Assembly: GCF_016728505.1 (NCBI RefSeq)
Contig: NZ_CP068159.1
Coordinates: forward strand, 682,001-746,000
Length of the DNA: 64,000 nt
Origin: Corynebacterium riegelii
Lineage (GTDB): Bacteria; Actinomycetota; Actinomycetes; Mycobacteriales; Mycobacteriaceae
Direction of reading: 5' to 3'
This document shows positions 60,346 to 64,000 of this stretch, piece after piece; within the stretch, counting starts at the first letter, position 1, and each line of letters starts with the position of its first letter. A program made the position numbers and the translations under genes. Below the pieces are notes generated by a model, which did no database searches, was not told the DNA's origin, and saw nothing but the letters and a program-made list of their open reading frames with translations.

Positions 60346-61833
60346 CTACAGCACCAGCGACCCGTTAACCAGCCCAACCACGGCAAACACCGCGCCGATG
60401 ACAACGAGGGCGACAACGACCCACTCGAAGGCGTTAAACAGGCGCTCTCCACGCGCGCGCTTGGTCAGCACGTACGGGATGATGCCCGGCAGTACTGCGA
60501 GTGCGCCGAAGAGGACGTACACCAGGTCAGCGGCGTAGATGAGCCACAGCGAGTAGATGAACGCCACGGCGGCAACAACCAAGTGCTTGGAGTTGGTTGC
60601 GCGGTCTGGGCGTACCTCGGCGTTCTCGGTGTTCTGGGTGTCCTCGGCCGGGTTCTTGTCCGCACGCAGCGCAAGCAGCACGAGGTACAGCGCGGAGAAA
60701 ATGTACGGCAAAAGGTACATGATCGTTGCCAGCTGGACCATGGCGTTGTAGGAGGTCTGGTTGGCAAAGAACACGATGACAAAGAACTGGATGACCACCG
60801 TGGAGATCAGCTGCGCGGTAATCGGTGCGCCGGCGTTGTTGGCGCGGCCCAGGCGCTTCGGCAACAGGCCGTCATTAGCCATGAGCACGATGGGTTCAGC
60901 GCACAGCATCTGCCAGGACACGTACGCGCCCAGCACGCTCAGGCACAGGCCGATGGAGATGAACACGCCACCCCACGGTCCCACAACTGCCTCAAGTACC
61001 GCGGCCATGGAGTTGTCCGGCAGCGCGGCCAGTTCCTGCTGGGTGAGCACGCCGTAGCTCAAGGTGGACACGGCAACCAGAAGACCCAAAACGGACAGGA
61101 ATCCGATGATGGTGGCACGGCCAACGTCCGTACGCTTGGATGCCTGCTTGGAGTAGACGGATGCGCCCTCAATACCAATGAACACCCACACGGTGTAGAG
61201 CATGATGCCCTGCAGCTGCTTGGAAAACGACAGGCCAGAGCTTTCGCCCCAGAAGTCGAACGTGAACTTGTCCCAACTAAAGCCCAGGAACGCCACCAGC
61301 ACAATGAAGGCAAGGATAGGCACGATTTTGGCAACGGTGACCACCACGTTCATCACCGCCGCCTGTTTGATGCCGCGGGTGAGCATGAAGAAGATCGACC
61401 AGGTCAGTACCGATACCGCCAGGGCAAGCACCCACTGGTTGCGGAAGATGGGGAAGTAGTAGCCGATGGTGCCGAAGAACAAGGTGGCGTAGCCTACCTG
61501 CGCCATGACGGAACCAAGCCAGTAGCCCAGGCCGGAGGCGAAGCCGATGAAATCACCCAGCCCCGCACGCACGTAGGAGTACACGCCGGAGTCCAGGTGC
61601 GGTTTGCGCCGCGCGAGGATCTGGAAGACGAAGGCGATGGAAAGCATGCCCACGCCAGCGATCAGCCAGCCGGTGAGCATCGCGCCGGGGCCCGCTACGG
61701 AGCCGATGTTTTGCGGCAGCGCGAAAATGCCGGAGCCCACCGTGGAGCCGATGATCAGCGACACCAGCGTCCACATGGACACAGTGTGTGCCCGGGAGTG
61801 GCCCTCGGTGTGCGTCTTATGCGCAGTTGTCAT
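60346..61833 (-). CDS. Basic amino acid/polyamine antiporter (LysI/ArcD-like)
   Basis: This 495-residue APC-superfamily protein has 12-13 helices. SLIIGSTVGSGIFALPQNIG is the substrate-binding TM1 motif of the basic amino acid/ornithine antiporters, and VWVFIGIEGASVYSKQASKRTDVGRATIIGF is the TM6 signature. It is closest in pattern to ArcD and to corynebacterial LysI (lysine uptake). Arginine/ornithine exchange is equally possible. It is transcribed alone, convergent with the AAA15 pair. Confidence 0.93.
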   Translation of the reverse strand: MTTAHKTHTEGHSRAHTVSMWTLVSLIIGSTVGSGIFALPQNIGSVAGPGAMLTGWLIAGVGMLSIAFVFQILARRKPHLDSGVYSYVRAGLGDFIGFASGLGYWLGSVMAQVGYATLFFGTIGYYFPIFRNQWVLALAVSVLTWSIFFMLTRGIKQAAVMNVVVTVAKIVPILAFIVLVAFLGFSWDKFTFDFWGESSGLSFSKQLQGIMLYTVWVFIGIEGASVYSKQASKRTDVGRATIIGFLSVLGLLVAVSTLSYGVLTQQELAALPDNSMAAVLEAVVGPWGGVFISIGLCLSVLGAYVSWQMLCAEPIVLMANDGLLPKRLGRANNAGAPITAQLISTVVIQFFVIVFFANQTSYNAMVQLATIMYLLPYIFSALYLVLLALRADKNPAEDTQNTENAEVRPDRATNSKHLVVAAVAFIYSLWLIYAADLVYVLFGALAVLPGIIPYVLTKRARGERLFNAFEWVVVALVVIGAVFAVVGLVNGSLVL

Positions 61834-61850
61834 GCCGATAATGTAGCGGT

Positions 61851-64000
61851 TTACATTTGGTTCTTGGTCTTCGCCGTGGCTTTGGCGCTCCAGGGGTCCT
61901 CCGGCCAGGGGTGCTTGGGGTAGCGTCCACGCATTTCTTTGCGCACCTGTTGGTAGGGCCCGTCCCAGAAACTACGCAGATCATCGGTGACCGCAAGTTC
62001 GCGTCCGGCAGGCGAGAGCAGGTGAAATAGCACGCGCACCCCGGAAACCTCCGGCGAGGTGGCCAGCCCGAAGCATTCCTGCAGTTTCACGCGCACCACA
62101 GGTCGGCGGGTCTCGTAGGAAATCTTCGGCCGCGACCCGCTGGGCACCGCTAGGCGCTCCGGCGCGCTTTGCTCCAGCTTGCCGGCCAGCTCCCACGGCA
62201 GGTTGCGCATCATTGCGGCCCGCATGTCGCATTTGCTTATCGACGCCCCACGCAACACCTCCCCAACCTCAACCGCGTAATCCCCACGCGAAATATCCGG
62301 CCAGCCAGCTTGCTCGTGGAGGAAGGTGAGACGGGAAAGGAGGTCGCGTTCGTTGTTATCAAGCAGGAAGTCCTCGAAGCGGAATGATGCGGCGGCCTCT
62401 TCCAGTGCCTCGCTGGCGGCGGCGGTAGTTGAGGTGTTGAGGGCGACCGGCGTTGCGCTGAGCTCGATTGCGCCGATGGCTTTGACTTTGCGAAGCTGCA
62501 CCTTGTCCTTATTTACATGCGCACGGTAGCCCTGCGTGATGCGCTCGGTTGGAAGCTGCGTGGCGGCAGCCGCGCGGATCACGGCGTTGTGTTTGGTGCG
62601 CTGCACCTCAGCGGCCGCGATCCACTCGGCGCCTGTCAGGTTGATCTTTGGATCCAACGTGGCGCGGGTGCCGCTGGCCAGCAGGTATTCCTCGCCCATG
62701 CGCTTGGCCACCCACTGCGGAAACGCGGTGCTGACCACCTCGCCCGCCGCAACGGGCGGGCCTTTCGGCGCGAGCTTGACCAGGCGGTTGACCTGATTGC
62801 GCGGCGGATCCACCCGGCTTAAATCACCGCTTAAGCCCTCCGCAATCGCCGCGACCGTGGGTGCGGCACCGCTGCCCAGCTTCAGCAGTGCGGCGCCTAA
62901 GCGCGGGTCCACCGGCAGCGTGGCCAGTGTGCGGCCGAAGTTGGTGATCTCGCCGCGGCTGTCAAGGGCGCCGAGTGCCTCTAGCGTTTCCTCTGCTTCT
63001 TCACGTGCCGCGGCTGGTGGCGGGGTCAACAGCGGCAGGTCTGGGGATCCCCACGCCTTCATCATCAACACCGCACCCGTCAAGTCGCTCGTGGTGATTT
63101 CTGCGGCGATGTCTTCACGAAAGTGCTGGTAGTCAGCCTCCGAGTAGGCGCGCACCACGGTGCCCGGCCCCAAACGTGCGGCACGACCCGCGCGCTGGTT
63201 CGCGCTCGCCTTGGACGCCGACACCGTGACTAAGCCAGTCATGCCGCGGGCATCCCTGCGCGGCTCCCTCGAAAGGCCCGTGTCCACAACTTTGCGCACG
63301 CCCGGCACGGTTACCGAAGACTCCGCTACCGCCGTCGACACCACCACCGGCGCATCCCCGTACAGCGCCTGGTCCTGCTGCTCGCTGCTCAGCCGCCCGT
63401 GCAGCGGTGCTGCTGCAACGCTGTGCTTGTGCAGCGCCTCGCACACCAACTCCACCTCACGCACACCCGGCACAAACACCAACGTGCGGCCCTCCGCTGC
63501 TGTTGACGCTGCTGTCGCCGGTTTAGCAGCCAGCGACGCCACATGCTCATAAAACTCCCGCGACCCCGCCGCACGTCCCGCATGCGGCGCGTACTGCACC
63601 TCCAACGGGTACGTTTCCGCCTGCGTGGACACCACGTGCGCACCCATATGCTGAGCAAACGCCGCCGCGTCCAGGGTGGCGGACATGGCGGTGAGAAAGA
63701 AGTCGTCGCGAAGAATCGCAACCTCCATGCACATCGCCAACGCCAGATCCGTATCCAGCTGACGCTCGTGCACCTCATCCAAAATCACCGCGTTCACACC
63801 GTGAAGCTCCGGGTCCTTCAACAGGCGGTTCAGCAGCACGCCGGGGGTGACAAACTCCACCAACTCGCCGCGCTTGGCTTCGCCGCGGATGGCGTAGCCG
63901 GAAAGCGACGGGGCGTCGAGAAGCGAAAGGCGCCGAAACGCCGCACGAACCGCAACCCTGCGCGGGGCCGTGACCAGCGTCTTCCCATGCGCATTCGCAA
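61851..64000 (-). CDS. hrpB: ATP-dependent helicase HrpB, partial (5' end outside window)
   Basis: The frame runs off the right edge, so the N-terminus with Walker A is missing. What remains begins at TLVTAPRRVAVRAAFRRL (motif Ia), then DEVHERQLDTDLALAM (motif II, DEAH type), SATLD (III), FVPGVREVE (IV), AVAESSVTVPGVRKVVDTGLSR (V) and QRAGRAARLGPG (VI). The C-terminal HrpB domain contains IEWIAAAEVQ-type and PWPEDPW segments. It is a DExH-box RNA/DNA helicase of uncertain physiological role. Two dispersed GGCGTCGRNAAGC motifs lie in this gene. Confidence 0.95.
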   Translation of the reverse strand, partial: ANAHGKTLVTAPRRVAVRAAFRRLSLLDAPSLSGYAIRGEAKRGELVEFVTPGVLLNRLLKDPELHGVNAVILDEVHERQLDTDLALAMCMEVAILRDDFFLTAMSATLDAAAFAQHMGAHVVSTQAETYPLEVQYAPHAGRAAGSREFYEHVASLAAKPATAASTAAEGRTLVFVPGVREVELVCEALHKHSVAAAPLHGRLSSEQQDQALYGDAPVVVSTAVAESSVTVPGVRKVVDTGLSREPRRDARGMTGLVTVSASKASANQRAGRAARLGPGTVVRAYSEADYQHFREDIAAEITTSDLTGAVLMMKAWGSPDLPLLTPPPAAAREEAEETLEALGALDSRGEITNFGRTLATLPVDPRLGAALLKLGSGAAPTVAAIAEGLSGDLSRVDPPRNQVNRLVKLAPKGPPVAAGEVVSTAFPQWVAKRMGEEYLLASGTRATLDPKINLTGAEWIAAAEVQRTKHNAVIRAAAATQLPTERITQGYRAHVNKDKVQLRKVKAIGAIELSATPVALNTSTTAAASEALEEAAASFRFEDFLLDNNERDLLSRLTFLHEQAGWPDISRGDYAVEVGEVLRGASISKCDMRAAMMRNLPWELAGKLEQSAPERLAVPSGSRPKISYETRRPVVRVKLQECFGLATSPEVSGVRVLFHLLSPAGRELAVTDDLRSFWDGPYQQVRKEMRGRYPKHPWPEDPWSAKATAKTKNQM

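Overview
The window looks like chromosomal DNA of a Corynebacterium species, near the replication origin. The evidence is the gyrA / DUF3566 / tRNA-Ile / tRNA-Ala block, the fhaA-fhaB-pstP-rodA-pbpA-pknA-pknB growth-control cluster with crgA beside it, a LysI/ArcD-type permease, adjacent metF and metE, high-GC codon use, and many genes with no ribosome binding site but a -10 box just ahead of the start (leaderless style). The species cannot be named from this sequence alone.

Layout. 0-2.6 kb: a Rib/YPDG-type surface protein and a two-gene RHH antitoxin / Doc-like module. 2.6-5.9 kb: gyrA, DUF3566 and two tRNAs. 6.2-9.0 kb: a complete IS21-family element inserted inside a 118-bp palindromic repeat. 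9.4-14.7 kb: a 1211-residue secreted repeat protein and a lipoprotein. 14.8-19 kb: a YhgE/Pip exporter with a degenerate ABC ATPase and a divergent TetR regulator. 19-25.7 kb: metF-metE, a SulP transporter, cyclophilin and rhomboid. 25.7-35.5 kb: crgA and the seven-gene Ser/Thr kinase-phosphatase-peptidoglycan operon. 35.7-43.7 kb: tRNA-Leu, an MFS exporter, a three-domain glutaminase, three tandem paralogous lipoproteins, a DUF4143 ATPase and a GH13 enzyme. 44-54 kb: a secreted protein, M20 peptidase, AMP nucleosidase, DUF559-like nuclease, sirtuin, GT87 mannosyltransferase, CAP-like protein and dicarboxylate symporter. 54-64 kb: gamma carbonic anhydrase-like protein, ROK regulator, DUF885 hydrolase, AbrB and TSUP membrane proteins, a standalone AAA ATPase, a basic amino acid permease and the C-terminal part of HrpB.

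The genes are mostly core and intact. The unusual signal lies between and across them. There are four copies of a 118-bp element with 27-bp terminal inverted repeats (one split by the IS21 element, which proves the IS ends and its 5-bp target duplication). Two further dyad repeat families sit mainly in convergent gene spacers. Short tandem duplications span stop codons at several unrelated genes. A five-box DnaA cluster fills the gap between rhomboid and crgA. A 13-mer, GGCGTCGRNAAGC, is dispersed far above chance. Four TRGAC-N6-GTNCA sites suggest a shared McbR-like operator. The best candidates for unfamiliar protein systems are the RHH/Doc-like pair whose toxin has lost the Fic motif, the ATPase with 23-bp iterons in its promoter, and the lone AAA15 ATPase followed by a tiny gene.
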